NCBI GenBank assembly: GCA_014529385.2
Contig: CM043947.1
Coordinates: 101,233,811 to 101,297,810 of the forward strand
DNA: 64,000 nt
Direction: 5' to 3'
Source: Adiantum capillus-veneris
Lineage: Eukaryota > Streptophyta > Polypodiopsida > Polypodiales > Pteridaceae
Shown here: positions 1-11,239 of the stretch, piece by piece
Layout of the letters: every line of letters starts with the position of its first letter
How positions within the stretch are numbered: the stretch's first letter is position 1
Notes under the pieces: model-generated
The model's input: the letters and a program-made list of their open reading frames with translations, nothing else
Database searches by the model: none
What the model was told of the DNA's origin: nothing
Made by a program: the position numbers and the translations under genes

Positions 1-695
1 CGGTGGCAAGATTAGTGTAGGAAACATCATGAGGATGGGAACGTTGGAAACATCATGAGCAATGACAAGCGCTAGGAATGCCCAAGAGTAGAATGGAGTT
101 GTTGATCATTTGACCAAAGTGCTTATGGTGCCTTCAAGTGCTTGCCTACTCCCTTAGTGCATGATTGTTATGTGAAATGCATATGGTGTGTGTGATGATC
201 TTGTGTTGGTAATCATCTCTATGTGTCTGAGAGTGGCATTAGGAAATTTTGGAGGTCATTTGGAGGGCCATATTGAAGTTAGAGAAAAGAAGGTGCAACC
301 AATGGATAGCAACCTTACGTAACGTAGGAATGCATGGAAAATATCACAAAAATGAGCGAAAGCATTTTAAAATATTGAGATTTGTCCCATTTTCGTAAGG
401 TAACTTTCTTGTCTCACAAAGTAGGGCCCACTGCCAGTAGCCGTCAAGTTGTTAAAACATGACTACTGATTGATAGCTAACTCTCTCCCTTTATTAGAAG
501 ATATCCACTCCCTTTATGAAAGGCTTTCAAAACTCATTCTCCCTCCATTATTATAGCTATGGCTTTGTCTTCTTCCCGCCCAAGAAGTTCTAGAGGTTGC
601 TCTACATTATCCCCAACTAACCTCACCATTAGTGTGCCAAGAAGACCATGTAGTAGCATAAGCACTATCTCAATCTCAAACTCTCTCACTACAGG
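1..695. other. No recognisable feature
   Basis: I see no convincing gene, LTR or repeat here. Short open frames on the minus strand (534-725) have no recognisable motif. The sequence is AT-rich and single-copy within the window. Confidence 0.4.
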
Positions 696-1910
696 TAATA
701 GGTGGCAAGAGTAGAGGATAAGCAAAGGTTCTTGGGTTCTTATGCAGCCAAGAAGGAGAAAAAGCTTGAAGGCAACAAATATGTTTCGTTCTGCATGGAA
801 AGCAAGAGTTCTGGATTCTCAAAGTTGAGATTGGTAAGAAGACTGTGAAAGAGGTCTTGGTTCAACATGTTTTCACTTACTCTAATGTGATTGATAACAG
901 TGGTGATGTCTCCATGGTGCATAATCCACAGTGCAACTGTGAGTTAATTATTTAGCACTCCTCTATAAATGTTATCTTACATTTCAAATGTGAATCTGTT
1001 TTTTTCTTCTCTTATTAAAAATATTTAATTAGGTTATACAGACGTTTGTATTTATTTCTATTCTTTTACATTCACAGATGTTTATCTTTCCAGAGTGCAT
1101 TATAGTCTCATCTCTGTAACCCATGCTCATATTGGGGTCTTGCAGTATGTGGGTAGAACTAGCAAAAGACCTGCAGACGAGGGTATTTTCTTCTATGACC
1201 ATTTCTACCAACTCAATCAAAGGAATCAAAGAGGAGTCTTGGTGAAGGTTTCCCTACCAACCAACTGGAATTCCGTGGATTGGCACGTTCCCGCCACAAC
1301 AATGAGTGAGGCATTGAGGAGCAGGCTCTATAGGGATGCTCAAAGGTCTCTCCGAAACTTTGTACCCACTAAATTGGTGAAACTTGCAAATTTCTGTCAT
1401 GTTGGTCTCTTTGTTAAGTTATTTCATACTTGCAATGTACATGTTGCTAAAACTATGCTGCTCTGCAAACCATTTGACTCCCTATAGTGTGATAAGCTTC
1501 TTGATCGAGGGTGGTATGTGAAAGAAACAGATGGCATATGTTGCAAGATTTCTCTTCACACTTTCATTGTCAAGTATATGCTTGCAACACAGACACTAAT
1601 AATCTCCTTTTGATACAAGCATTCTCACCTTGTTGAAGGTTGCTATGTGCCTATGGATCAAGAGGCAACAAGTTTAGCAAACAATGTTGTCATAGACATG
1701 GAAGTGGTGGACAAAGACCTAAGTCTTATGACAATAATTACAATAAGGCATTAATGCAATCTTTTGCAACTTCGGCATGACATAGTGGAGAAGACTACTG
1801 GCATTGACTCCGTAAACTTTTATTTTTTTCTGGGTGGACGAAGAGAAATGCAACGAAGGGAGAAGCATTTTTTGTGTGGAGATCTTTCTGGCTGTATTCA
1901 AATCGTGCCC
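696..1910 (+). pseudogene. Decayed coding region of unknown family
   Basis: Plus-strand frames read as protein in pieces. A first piece at about 696-950 switches frame once near 830. A longer open frame at 1095-1487 (130 codons) carries a polar, basic stretch with the pattern ALRSRLYRDAQRSLRN. Further readable text runs on to about 1910, broken by TAG at 1486, TGA and TAA. Amino-acid composition is protein-like rather than random, and the breaks are mostly single stops. I do not recognise the family. It could be cargo of an old DNA transposon, since cargo-like fragments follow at 2.2-4.2 kb on the other strand. Confidence 0.25.
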
Positions 1911-1986
1911 ACGTAAGCTAGCCTGAATGGCTTCAACGAAATGTAATTTTTTTGACTAGTTTAATCTTAATATCAAGTGTTTGCTC

Positions 1987-1989
<3 letters not shown>

Positions 1990-2045
<56 letters not shown>
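1990..2045. repeat. (CT)n microsatellite
   Basis: About 28 uninterrupted CT units. Confidence 0.97.
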
Positions 2046-2049
<4 letters not shown>

Positions 2050-2216
2050 AAAACAGGTACAACGAATCATGATGAAGTGTATTTCCTAGTACAAATTGTA
2101 GGCCGTGCAAGCGGCTTAAATACAGTTGTAGCAAATATAGGAGCCTGCTATTAATTGTGTATAGTCAAAGAAATTGTATTACCATTGCGGGACATTTCCA
2201 CCCAACTAGACCTGAT

Positions 2217-2290
2217 GTACAACTTTTCTACAAGCCCTTTGAACATATCAAGTTGTACTAAACCTAATGTACAACTTTTCTACAAGCTTG
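2217..2290. repeat. Short direct repeat
   Basis: A segment containing ATGTACAACTTTTCTACAAG occurs twice, about 53 bases apart (near 2216 and 2269). It lies beside the truncated end of the phosphatase fragment and may mark a small duplication at a break. Confidence 0.6.
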
Positions 2291-2538
2291 CTATTAATTT
2301 CAGTGAAATTGCAAACTATGGTAACAAGGGGATTCAAGTTTTGGGGCTGTAGTGAAGACCAGATAGCAACCCTAAACCGCGGAATCAAAAAATTTAAAAA
2401 TTCCTTGGTGCCTAGTAAAATTACTACTTTGAGATTTCCCAAGCAAAAACTACGTAGATCGGAGATCTCTGTAGGTCCACTATACGGCTCTCGTAGCAGC
2501 AACAATCCATTGAGATCCAAAATAATTAGTCTCTTCAA
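2248..2538 (-). pseudogene. FCP1/NIF-like phosphatase, N-terminal fragment
   Basis: The frame opens with the HAD motif LIILDLNG near residue 5. It continues with a TKEFL segment and the strand VAIWSS near residues 68-75, which matches motif I and the region just after it in FCP1/NLI-interacting-factor phosphatases. These remove phosphate from phospho-Ser/Thr proteins using the first Asp of DxDx(T/V). Here the second Asp is Asn (DLNG), a variant I also know from plant HAD proteins and see again at 35.8 kb. The IDDSP-containing C-terminal half is missing, so this is a truncated copy. It lies downstream of an acidic linker and an Ulp1 fragment in the same orientation, which suggests one broken multi-exon gene or transposon cargo. 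Confidence 0.55.
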
Positions 2539-2773
2539 TCATTGTGTGCATACATATAAGTAGTTAGAAACAAAAAAGAGTATATTATTTAAGTACAATG
2601 GATATTACCAGAACAACCATTTCTACTTGAAACAAGAGTCCATACTGGTCATGTCTAATGTTGACATTTTGTTGTTGAGTGTCGATGTTCCCTTCTGTAT
2701 TGCCAAAGATATTCACTTCTTGTGGTTGTGCAGTATAGGACTCTTGTGTTTCCTTGGCAGAATGGTTAACTTG

Positions 2774-3322
2774 TTATGTTGTCTGTTCCTGGCTTTCATT
2801 TGAAACATTGGCCTCCTCCTCTACATGTCCTAGACACTCTGTACCTTCTCTTGGCTCTAAAGATCTCTTCACATCAGCAATTATTGGAGCTTGGACTCCC
2901 TCATATTGATCATGTGCCTCATCATGTGCCACAATAATAGGCACTCCCTTATCCTCCTCTACTTGGCCTAGACCCTCTGTTGCATTCCTTGGCTCTGAAG
3001 AGAATTTTACATTAGCACTTTCAAGAGCTTGGTCTATTTCACATTGATCAACTCCTACTTCCGTTTCAACCGCTCCAACGGCAAAGCAAACCGGTGTCTG
3101 TTCCTCTAATATTGGGTCAGTTTTAGAGATTTGGTTTCCAATGGTGGAAACTAGCATGATTTCCTCATCACCGATCATTGTTAAATTTATTATATGGTCA
3201 TCGACAAAACTGTCTTCCGCATCTAAAACTCTAGGAGTTGAAATAGATAGTAGATGTTGAATAATTGATGCGCGGTACCTTTGTAAATATTCCAAGGTAT
3301 AATTTTCCACAGAATTCTGCAA
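2774..3322 (-). pseudogene. Acidic, repeat-containing linker exon
   Basis: An open frame of 182 codons rich in Glu, Asp and Val. It contains an internal duplication of about 40 residues: the pattern SxEPRxxTExLGxVEE occurs near residues 108 and 155. It has no enzymatic motif. It lies between the Ulp1 fragment upstream and the FCP1-like fragment downstream, all on the minus strand. A similar acidic linker with short repeats precedes the FCP1-like domain at 34.86 kb, so this may be the corresponding linker of a related gene. Confidence 0.4.
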
Positions 3323-3664
3323 AATTATGTTAACTTGTGGTCAATACTTCAATTAATAATAGCACCAAGTTGGTCCAATCCATAGCACGGAAATACCTTA
3401 GACATAAATGAATTCAAAGAAAAAAAACCCTACAGTATGTACTCTATGTGGAGAAGACATCTCCAACCACAAGAATTTAGATCTGTTTACTAGGCACTTT
3501 GACAACTTTAAAGGTTTCCTTGTAGAGTTCTTGATTTACACAAAGCCTTCCATAGATGTGAAGTAATATTTTTACACATCTATGAACAATGAAAGTTATT
3601 TGTTATTAACAATATTGAGGTCATCATCCATAGCCCAAATAAGCACTCAAAGTTATGTCAACAC

Positions 3665-4192
3665 TCATAGTCTTATCGCTGAATGTGTTCCTCGTATGGA
3701 GTTGATAGTCCATACCACTTGTTTGTCCAGTTCAATGCATACAAGGCTCCAATGATTATTTGATTCGTATGGAAACACCAGAGTTGTGACCTGAAGCATT
3801 GGACATTGGACAAACGATCTCTCCAATGTGCCATGAGGGGTGTTTTTTATTCGGAGTAGAACACACAACTTTGGATCTAAAACATGTATTTCAGTATGGG
3901 TTTGTTGAGGGAGTTGGCTCTTTATTAAGCTACAATCAATAACAAGGATTTACTTAGTAACCAAATACAAAAGTAAAAAATCTTAAAGGTGAAGAAGGGC
4001 ACTTACTTTGGGCATAAATAAACAATAGAGTCTATAATTTGTGCATTGGGATCTATCACAATCCCAATATCAAGAGAATCCAGAGCTAATTGCCGAGTAC
4101 CATCAACAAGGGGAATGGTTGCTAACAGTCCTTCTTTCATGGAATGTAAAATATTGTTGTTTCGTTCATTTAAGTCTATGGTAACCAGCCCA
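3665..4192 (-). pseudogene. Ulp1-like (C48) cysteine protease fragment
   Basis: The frame at 3868-3665 carries VFPYESNNHWSLVCIEL, which matches the catalytic His-Trp strand of Ulp1/SENP SUMO proteases (usual form HWxLxxI followed by a Asp-Ser-like turn; here TINSI). An upstream piece at about 4192-4018 reads as protein (GLLATIPLVDGTRQLALDSL) and ends beside a likely intron. The Cys box (QxxxxxCG) is not visible, so the copy is incomplete. Ulp1 genes are often captured by plant Mutator and CACTA transposons, which fits the transposon-rich surroundings. It is in line with the acidic linker and phosphatase fragment downstream. Confidence 0.5.
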
Positions 4193-4690
4193 TAATTTCT
4201 CCTCTGTGCCCCTTCATCAGCAGCAGCAGGTCTCTATCTGCTTTAATTTCTTTGCTTCCAGGCAACGTCTTTCTTCTTGCTCAGCTCTAGCTCTGGTGTT
4301 TACATCATGAGTAACCTCATGAATATTAACCCCATGCTCCCGTTGTCGTGTTGTGACACGTACATAGTGGGAACGCATGCTACAAGATCTATCTTGTATT
4401 TTTTTAGATACATAATTATATTTCCTATAGTGTACATATGCATATTTAAGTATAATAATAAGCCTTCTATCTCATCCTATTATTTTTCTCAAGGGTAACC
4501 TATCCTTACTTTACCATCAGAAAATACTATGGGAAAAGCATCAATAGCTCCGCCTCTTTAACTTGGGGCAAAAAGCATTGATTCTTTATTTCTACTATTT
4601 CATTATCATCCCACACCCTAGCTAGATCCTATATCTAGGGTAAACTCCAATATATATATTTTCTATGTATTTTTTATACTTTTCTTATAT
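4193..4690. other. AT-rich intergenic stretch
   Basis: I see no gene or strong repeat between the Ulp1 fragment and the LTR-like sequence downstream. Confidence 0.4.
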
Positions 4691-5430
4691 ATTTTTTTAA
4701 ATAGCTACTAGGAGAGAATCAAATCCTAGTGGGACACTAGGTGGCATGATTTCAAAGATACACTTATTTTAATGCATTATTGCAAGCATGATTACAAAAC
4801 TTTGTCAAGGAGCAATGTCATGCTTTCATATGGCATGAGGTGTCCTTTGGAATTAAATGAAAGTCTAAGCTAAGGAGACCACATGAAGACTTTTGTTGCC
4901 ATAAATGGACCCTATTTTGATGAATTTTTTACACAAGGTTCCAATCCAAATTGAAAAACGATTTTAAAATGAAAATCGTAGCTAATGAGCTGAAGTTTTT
5001 GCACATATTTTTACTTTTTTATTTGGAGCCACGGTTGAGGAGATATGATCAAAATACTGGACCCCAGTCTGCCCACATCATGCAGGGACAGCTCATTTCC
5101 AACTTTTCCAATTCCTGTTCACACTGGCTCCTCTCTTCTTGTGTAAACCCTTGTGGGTTCCCTTCACCTATAAAAGGGGACCTCTTCTTCCTTGGAAATA
5201 ACTCAAGCATTCAAGCCATTGATGAGAGGAATTCTTGAGGGAGTGAGTAGTAATGCCTAATTGTACTTAGCCATTAACATAAGCCCAAGCCTACACTTTC
5301 TCCTAGAGGGAGACTAGACATTCTTGCAACAAGCTAACCTTGGAATATCAACTCTAATCAAAGAAGGTCTTGCACTTGGTGTATCAATCAAAGTGGAATT
5401 ATCCACTCTTCTTCTCTCTCCCATCAATAA
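4691..5430 (+). repeat. Probable 5' LTR of truncated gypsy element 1
   Basis: The stretch ends in TCA directly before a TGG primer-site-like sequence. It contains a good TATA box (CCTATAAAAGGGG, about 5164-5176) and weakly resembles the promoter part of the LTR at 8990-10181 (GAGCTGxA, a TATTTTT run, GGAxATATG, CCCAGT/CCCGTT). The left edge is uncertain because no second copy is present in the window. Two small ORFs typical of elements 2 and 3 follow downstream. Confidence 0.55.
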
Positions 5431-5431
5431 T

Positions 5432-5460
5432 GGTGCCGAAGGGTTTCAAGTAAGATGTGT
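5432..5460 (+). promoter_or_regulatory. Primer binding site-like sequence, element 1
   Basis: TGGTGCCGAAGGGTTTC starts a few bases after the LTR-like end, the place of the tRNA primer site. The spacing (LTR end in CA, four to five bases, then TGGTGCC) matches elements 2 and 3. Confidence 0.5.
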
Positions 5461-5512
5461 TCTACATTGATGTTTTCTTGATTTCTTGTTGTTTTCATTT
5501 TTATCTCTAATC

Positions 5513-5658
<146 letters not shown>

Positions 5659-5846
5659 CTAATCTCATCTCCTTAACCAAACCTATCTCTCTCATTCTTA
5701 GTAATTCATCCTCTCTAGGTTCTCTTGCTACAGGTACATCTCTCCCCGCAATATCCTTATTGCCTACGGGCAAGAATAGGGCTTGGGAGGGAAACTTCTC
5801 ATCTCTTCACTTCTCTCATATCTACATTTCTCACATACTATCCTAG

Positions 5847-6065
5847 ATGAATAACCCACATGATGATCATTTCTATCGCTTTCACTCTGTACAATCTATT
5901 AGAATTAACGTATGGATTAGCCGTAAAATACACTTTCAACAACTTATAGTGTTTCTCTTTGGCCCAGAAAGGCTCAATGAAATACTTCTATCACCGGACC
6001 CCATTATACTACCTCTCATAGACTATAACTTTTCTTTTGACGTAAGCGTAGTTATCTTGCTATGA
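5847..6065 (+). CDS. Small retroelement ORF A (copy 1)
   Basis: 72 codons. It shares the pattern MNNP...IRxNVxIxRKIxFQQ, FGxERLxEILLSPDP and DYxxxFDV with ORFs of the same size at 10772-10981 and 58389-58177. All three lie between a primer binding site and the gag position of a gypsy element. The product is small, rich in Ile, Leu and Phe, with no signal peptide and no zinc or catalytic motif that I recognise. Its stop overlaps the next start as ATGA (6062-6065), so both proteins would come from one transcript. I recognise no family. Conservation in three diverged elements argues for a real protein with a role in the element's life cycle. Confidence 0.7.
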   Translation: MNNPHDDHFYRFHSVQSIRINVWISRKIHFQQLIVFLFGPERLNEILLSPDPIILPLIDYNFSFDVSVVILL

Positions 6066-6274
6066 ACCAAGAGGTTTTGTACACACAATTAATCCCAATC
6101 ACTAGACAAAATATATATATTATGGTAAGCACAAAACTACAATTCCAAAGAACAATTCGTAGCCTATTTGGTCAGCCAAGATTGAATGCCATTAACTCAT
6201 CCATTAACCCTTTCATGTTACCCATGATACGATATGACCATAGCCTTGATGTTTTCATCTTCGTATTGTTTTGA
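6062..6274 (+). CDS. Small retroelement ORF B (copy 1)
   Basis: 70 codons, starting inside the stop of ORF A. It shares PIxRQxIxI, TKxxFQxxIRxxFG, RLxxINxSINPFxLPMIxY and DVFIFVL with the second small ORFs of elements 2 and 3. It is also related to ORF A: both contain FQ, then FGxxRLxEI, then a (D/N)P with ILP and a Tyr, then DVxIF. A and B therefore look like an ancient tandem duplication. The function is unknown. In elements 2 and 3 gag follows directly; here the element breaks off just after this ORF. Confidence 0.7.
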   Translation: MNQEVLYTQLIPITRQNIYIMVSTKLQFQRTIRSLFGQPRLNAINSSINPFMLPMIRYDHSLDVFIFVLF

Positions 6275-6429
6275 CATTCTCTTTTGCGTTCTTTCTTTGT
6301 GTGTGTGTGAGTGCAAGAGAGAAAGAGTGAGTCTTCTTTGATTGCACTTCTTTCCAAACCCTAGTCTTCATGGCATCTATGGTTTAACTCCTTCATATAG
6401 TTTTTGTTGAGTTCTCTCACAAACTCTCA

Positions 6430-6975
6430 CAGCCATAAGCCCGGTGCTTTCCTGGCAAGACCGCAAATTTCTCGACACCGTCGGCCTAGTGGTATTAGCA
6501 ATATATCTTTCATTTTAGGGTCAATAAACTCATTAGGGATGAGGAGCTTATCGTGTCTCCAACGTACTCTCTTGACCGTCTCACTGTCCTTGTCCATTAT
6601 TGTGACTCAGTGAGCATGAGCAACAACAATGATGATATCATTAAAATACTCTAGTAAAAAATCTTCTGCTGCTTCTTGAAGACAGAGCACGACAACAACC
6701 TTCCATCTCATTCTACCAGCACATGCTTCCTTGCAAATTTGCCTTACTGCTCTTTGGAAAGGAAGTTTAGGGACACAAAGCTCAATACATTTTAGAGCTT
6801 TTCTGATCTCTCTGAATAAACCCATGTTTTTTTTAATATTCTTCATTCTTGGTCCCTTCAATATCTTCATTGGATTACCTGGTCTTTTCTTCTTACAAGC
6901 AGACCTTCCACATGCTTTCTTTGCAATCCCTGGTCCTTTCCTTGCCTTCCTTGATGTTTCCTTTGTTCTTGCCAT
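6430..6975 (-). pseudogene. Divergent histone H3, CENH3-like, one in-frame stop
   Basis: The frame starts MARTKETSRKARKG at 6975, an H3 tail with K4 kept but K9 and beyond rearranged. The histone fold follows: REIRK, PKLPFQRAVRQI, RMRW, LQEAAEDFL. A TGA at 6609-6607 stands where H3 has the Arg of AKRVTIM, and the same frame then continues VTIMDKDSE and KRVR as in the last helix of H3, plus about 30 extra residues. Three features point to CENH3 rather than canonical H3: a Pro in the VPKLPF segment (CENH3 has LIPxxPF), Trp instead of Phe in RMRW, and AED instead of AEA, with one extra residue in loop 1. CENH3 replaces H3 in centromeric nucleosomes. With a stop in the fold it is probably a pseudogene. 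No introns are seen, so it may be a retrocopy. Confidence 0.65.
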
Positions 6976-7015
6976 TCCACTGTAAGAGAAAAATGCAAGG
7001 GATCTCTCCCCCCCG

Positions 7016-7264
7016 GTGTGTGTGTGTGTGTGTGTGTGTGGATTACAGCGCACGGACCCAAACCTAAGAAACGATCATAGCTTATCACCTGCCATGTTCC
7101 AATATTGCGGGCTCAAATTTGAGAAGGGAACATAGCCTATCACGCACCGTGTTCCAATTCTTGTATTCTGTGTGTGTGTGTGTGTGCGTGTGTGTGGATC
7201 ATGATGCACGGGCTCAAATCTGAGAAAGGAACATAGCCTATCGTGCGCTGTGTTCCAATTCTTG

Positions 7265-7266
<2 letters not shown>
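7016..7266. repeat. (GT)n tracts and a tandem repeat of about 100 bp
   Basis: GT tracts at 7016-7041 and about 7171-7197 alternate with copies of a unit containing GGCTCAAAT, GAGAA, GGGAACATAGCCTATC and TGTTCCAATTCTTGTATT. Three degenerate copies can be seen (about 7042-7105, 7108-7170 and 7198-7266). Confidence 0.7.
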
Positions 7267-7269
<3 letters not shown>

Positions 7270-7312
<43 letters not shown>

Positions 7313-7403
7313 CCCCCCCCCCCCCCCCCCCCCCCCCCGTGTGTGTGTGTGTGTGTGTGTCTTCCTCTTTCAAAAACAACAAACACTCAAAAACACTATC
7401 TCA

Positions 7404-7499
<96 letters not shown>
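7270..7499. repeat. Compound (CT)n-(C)n-(GT)n and (CT)n-(C)n tracts
   Basis: CT 7270-7310, C run 7310-7338, GT 7339-7360; then CT 7405-7458 and a C run 7458-7499 (about 41 C). Long C runs like these are prone to assembly and sequencing errors. Confidence 0.95.
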
Positions 7500-8022
7500 T
7501 ACATCAACAAACGCTATGGGAAGTGTCAAATATAACAAAGTAAATTACCAAATAAAAGTTTTTGAAATATATCGTTGTACAAGCTTTTGATATTGTGATC
7601 ACGACGCACGTCAAGGATTTTCAAAGGATTATTTCGACTGTAGCGCGTTGTGATCCTTAGAGAAATTCTATATTTCACATGTCTTATCTCTTGCAACTAT
7701 TTCTCTCTATCTATATGTCTATCTTCCATACCATTCTAATTTAAACTAGCTTAGCTTACATGATCATTATATCTAAATTCTTGCAAAGTTTTAAAAAACA
7801 AGCTAGTCAGGTCATAACCCAGTCATAATATCTCTCTTGGTGGATAAAAGCGGTTTGAAATGATTATACGAGACGGATTTCCCTAAGTGCTGCTTTCAAT
7901 GGGTTGAAAACGCTTGAAGGAGTTCGTTTGACCTTAGTAGCTCTTTGCTGTGTGTCTTCAACAATATCAGTTGTGCACCTTGGTTGCAGAGGTCGTCTCA
8001 GATGATGCAAATCTCTTTGGTT

Positions 8023-8025
<3 letters not shown>
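7500..8025. other. No recognisable gene
   Basis: AT-rich sequence with no convincing coding frame. ORFs of about 70 codons on the minus strand run through the neighbouring CT tract and look incidental. Confidence 0.4.
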
Positions 8026-8989
<964 letters not shown>

Positions 8990-9997
8990 ATGATGATTCA
9001 AACAGACGGGACCCATGTGGAAGACTTGGTGAAGGAAGGAAACAGACACATGATTTTGCTGGATTTTTAAAAAAATACGTCCACTCCGATCCAAGAAAAG
9101 TTGTCTTCATCAAATTGTAGATTATGAGCTGGAAATTCTGACAATATTTTTTAAATAATTTTTGCAGCTATGGTCTAGGAAATATGGCAAAAATGGTGGA
9201 CGCCCGTTTTTTGAATTGTGGTGGAGACCACCCCCTCTACCTTTACACACACACCCTTCCTTTTCCACATTGAGTCCTTCTCTAAAAATCAGCCATTAGT
9301 CTCCTCACCCTCCCCTCCTTCCTCCTCTCTCTCAAGCTCATAAAAACATCACAAATTCCTCTTCTAATCACCTCTCAAATCATGCTTAATCTTGTTGTAA
9401 TTCATAAGTTTTCATTCAACCCCTTCCTATTATTACTAGATATGCATTGATTTTATGTAGATTATTTACATTTTAAAATAAGGAAGCTCTTGGACTCAAG
9501 CTATGGAGGAAGGAGTGAAGACAACACAAGTGATGATGGAGCCAATTAGTTGCAAATTGGTCAACAAATCACTTGGAAGGAGCTTCTTCATTGGTGGAAT
9601 GTCCCTAATCAAGCTTCATTTGTACAAGTTGCACTTGGATCTTAAGCTCACTCCTAATCACTCTCTTGCCTATATAAAGAGGCCCCCCCCTTTTGTAATT
9701 TTAAGTCTCCCTCAGCCTCATTGAGTCTTTGTATCACTCATCATGAGCCCATAAAGCTCATTCATTCACTCTATTCTTGCACATTCTAGAGTGCAAATTG
9801 TTTTATGCTAGTAACCCCCCCTCCTCTCACTTATGTTAATTAAGAGAGATCTTTTATGTGTGTGTGAGAGTGCTTGATGTGATTTTGGCTAAATCCTGAA
9901 TTGTTGTTTAGTAAGCTACATGCTGTTGGTGTTGGGAGTGCTTGAAGTTATCCATTCCTTGTGTACACATTGAGGTTAATGCTTCATTCATAGTGAT

Positions 9998-10067
<70 letters not shown>

Positions 10068-10181
10068 GTAGCAGTCCTAGTCCACGTTTCCAAGACTAGG
10101 TGGTGCCCTCATTTCATTTCCCTTGTGGCGCAATGGAGTTTGTTTTGGTGTAGAAGCCGCCATTCCAAATTTCCTTCGTCA
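8990..10181 (+). repeat. 5' LTR of element 2
   Basis: Direct repeat of 16716-17901 with few differences. It ends in CA at 10181. It contains a TATA box (CCTATATAAAGAGG, near 9669) before a C run, and a (CT)n tract at 10000-10063 near its 3' end. The first bases match the 3' copy only from ATGATGATTCAAAC onward. Confidence 0.9.
10000..10063. repeat. (CT)n microsatellite in 5' LTR
   Basis: About 32 CT units. The same tract is present in the 3' LTR at about 17723-17783, so it was inherited with the LTR. Confidence 0.95.
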
Positions 10182-10185
10182 TAAA

Positions 10186-10205
10186 ATGGTGCCCCCACGG
10201 AGGAG
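10186..10205 (+). promoter_or_regulatory. Primer binding site-like sequence, element 2
   Basis: TGGTGCCCCCACGGAGG begins five bases after the LTR end. Element 3 has TGGTGCCCCTACTGAGG in the same place, so the site is conserved between the two elements. I cannot name the tRNA with confidence. Confidence 0.6.
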
Positions 10206-10231
10206 TTCTCAAGCAGCGCTCTGCCAATCCT

Positions 10232-10738
10232 ATGAAGGAAGGTCCATCAAATTCTCCAAGACTTCCACTATGGTCTTCCCAAGAAGCTCAAGAGAAGAAG
10301 CCTCTTTATCGACGACAAACGGCACGTATGCAGGTAAAGAGAGTTAACTACATACACCCTTCTTTGCTTCAAGGAAAATCTTGTAGTCATCAAGTCCCTA
10401 GGTCAAAGCATTGTGTTGAGTGCTTCGTGGCTAGTGTGAAGACACTTCCTTTGAAGCCTCGACTTCAGGTGGTGAAAGCACTCTCAAACTCGGGTATTAA
10501 CAAGTTTTTGGAGGGGGAGCTACACATCAATGGTGTGCGGCATTGGCAAGAGGCTACATATGGTGATGCACTCCAACTACTACTAGCAAGAAGGCTCAAG
10601 GTGGTTGAGAAGGTAGCCATTGAACCCTATGAGCTCTACAAAGCTGAAGATCGTCACACCAAAGCTAGGCTAATCACTGGTGAGCAAATTCTTTGCATCT
10701 CTCAAATGGTGGGATCCAAGAGAGCTGAACTTCAATGA
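10232..10738 (+). CDS. Leader ORF of element 2, hypothetical protein
   Basis: An open frame of 168 codons between the primer site and small ORF A. It is basic, with protein-like composition. The first 30 residues are low in order; a central part has two Cys near residues 45-65 (SKHCVECF), and the C-terminal half is rich in Leu, Ala, Glu and Lys. I recognise no domain. Element 3 has only 54 bases in this interval and element 1 has no matching frame, so this is not a shared part of the family. It may be a captured host fragment or a chance frame. Confidence 0.4.
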   Translation: MKEGPSNSPRLPLWSSQEAQEKKPLYRRQTARMQVKRVNYIHPSLLQGKSCSHQVPRSKHCVECFVASVKTLPLKPRLQVVKALSNSGINKFLEGELHINGVRHWQEATYGDALQLLLARRLKVVEKVAIEPYELYKAEDRHTKARLITGEQILCISQMVGSKRAELQ

Positions 10739-10771
10739 AGTGCTTCATGGAAGTTTGTAGTTAATGCACAA

Positions 10772-10981
10772 ATGAATAATCCCATTTTCTACAACTTTCA
10801 ATCAGTTCAGAATATTAGGGTGAATGTGCGCATTGATAGAAAGATTTTTTTCCAACAAAGATTGGTCTTCTATTTTGGAGCTGAGAGGTTGAGAGAGATA
10901 TTGTTGTCCCCTGACCCTATAATATTTCCTATTTTGGAGTATAATGTATCTTTTGATGTTCACATCTTCATCTTGCTTTAA
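10772..10981 (+). CDS. Small retroelement ORF A (copy 2)
   Basis: 69 codons with MNNP at the start, IRVNVRIDRKIFFQQ near residues 16-30, FGAERLREILLSPDP near 35-50 and SFDVHIFILL at the end. It is closely similar to 5847-6065 and 58389-58177. It ends in TAA at 10979. ORF B follows in the same frame without overlap. It is intact here although the polyprotein downstream is broken. Confidence 0.75.
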   Translation: MNNPIFYNFQSVQNIRVNVRIDRKIFFQQRLVFYFGAERLREILLSPDPIIFPILEYNVSFDVHIFILL

Positions 10982-11239
10982 GCATACTCCAAAAATCATA
11001 GGGAATTATATGGACCTATCCAATCTCTTGCTAGACAAACTGTGCATATAATAGCTAGCACAAAGCTTAGGTTCCAAAACATCATAAGGAACTTACTAGG
11101 CCCTCGTCGTCTAGCTGAGATTAATGCAGCTATCGATCCATTTATTCTACCCTTAATAAGATATGATTTGGGCCTAGACGTTTTCATTTTTGTGCTGTAT
11201 TTAGAGGAAGGCAACCCATCCTATCATGGCTTTCCCTAA
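10982..11239 (+). CDS. Small retroelement ORF B (copy 2)
   Basis: The frame continues directly after the stop of ORF A. Similarity to the other B copies starts near 11015 (LARQTVHII) and includes TKLRFQNIIRNLLG, RRLAEINAAIDPFILPLIRY and LDVFIFVLY. The first ATG in the frame (11042) lies inside the conserved part, so the original start may be lost or a non-AUG start may be used. The frame runs a few codons past the usual end and overlaps the start of gag (ATG 11226) by 14 bases. Confidence 0.65.
   Translation, partial: AYSKNHRELYGPIQSLARQTVHIIASTKLRFQNIIRNLLGPRRLAEINAAIDPFILPLIRYDLGLDVFIFVLYLEEGNPSYHGFP

Noticed and set aside
6731-7067. Plus-strand ORFs opposite the histone-like gene
   Set aside because: Shadows of the H3-like frame; no motif of their own.
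7243-7590. Open frames of Leu/Ser, Pro and Val/Cys repeats, and Arg/Glu repeats at 8193-8645
   Set aside because: They are translations of CT, C, GT and GA tracts.
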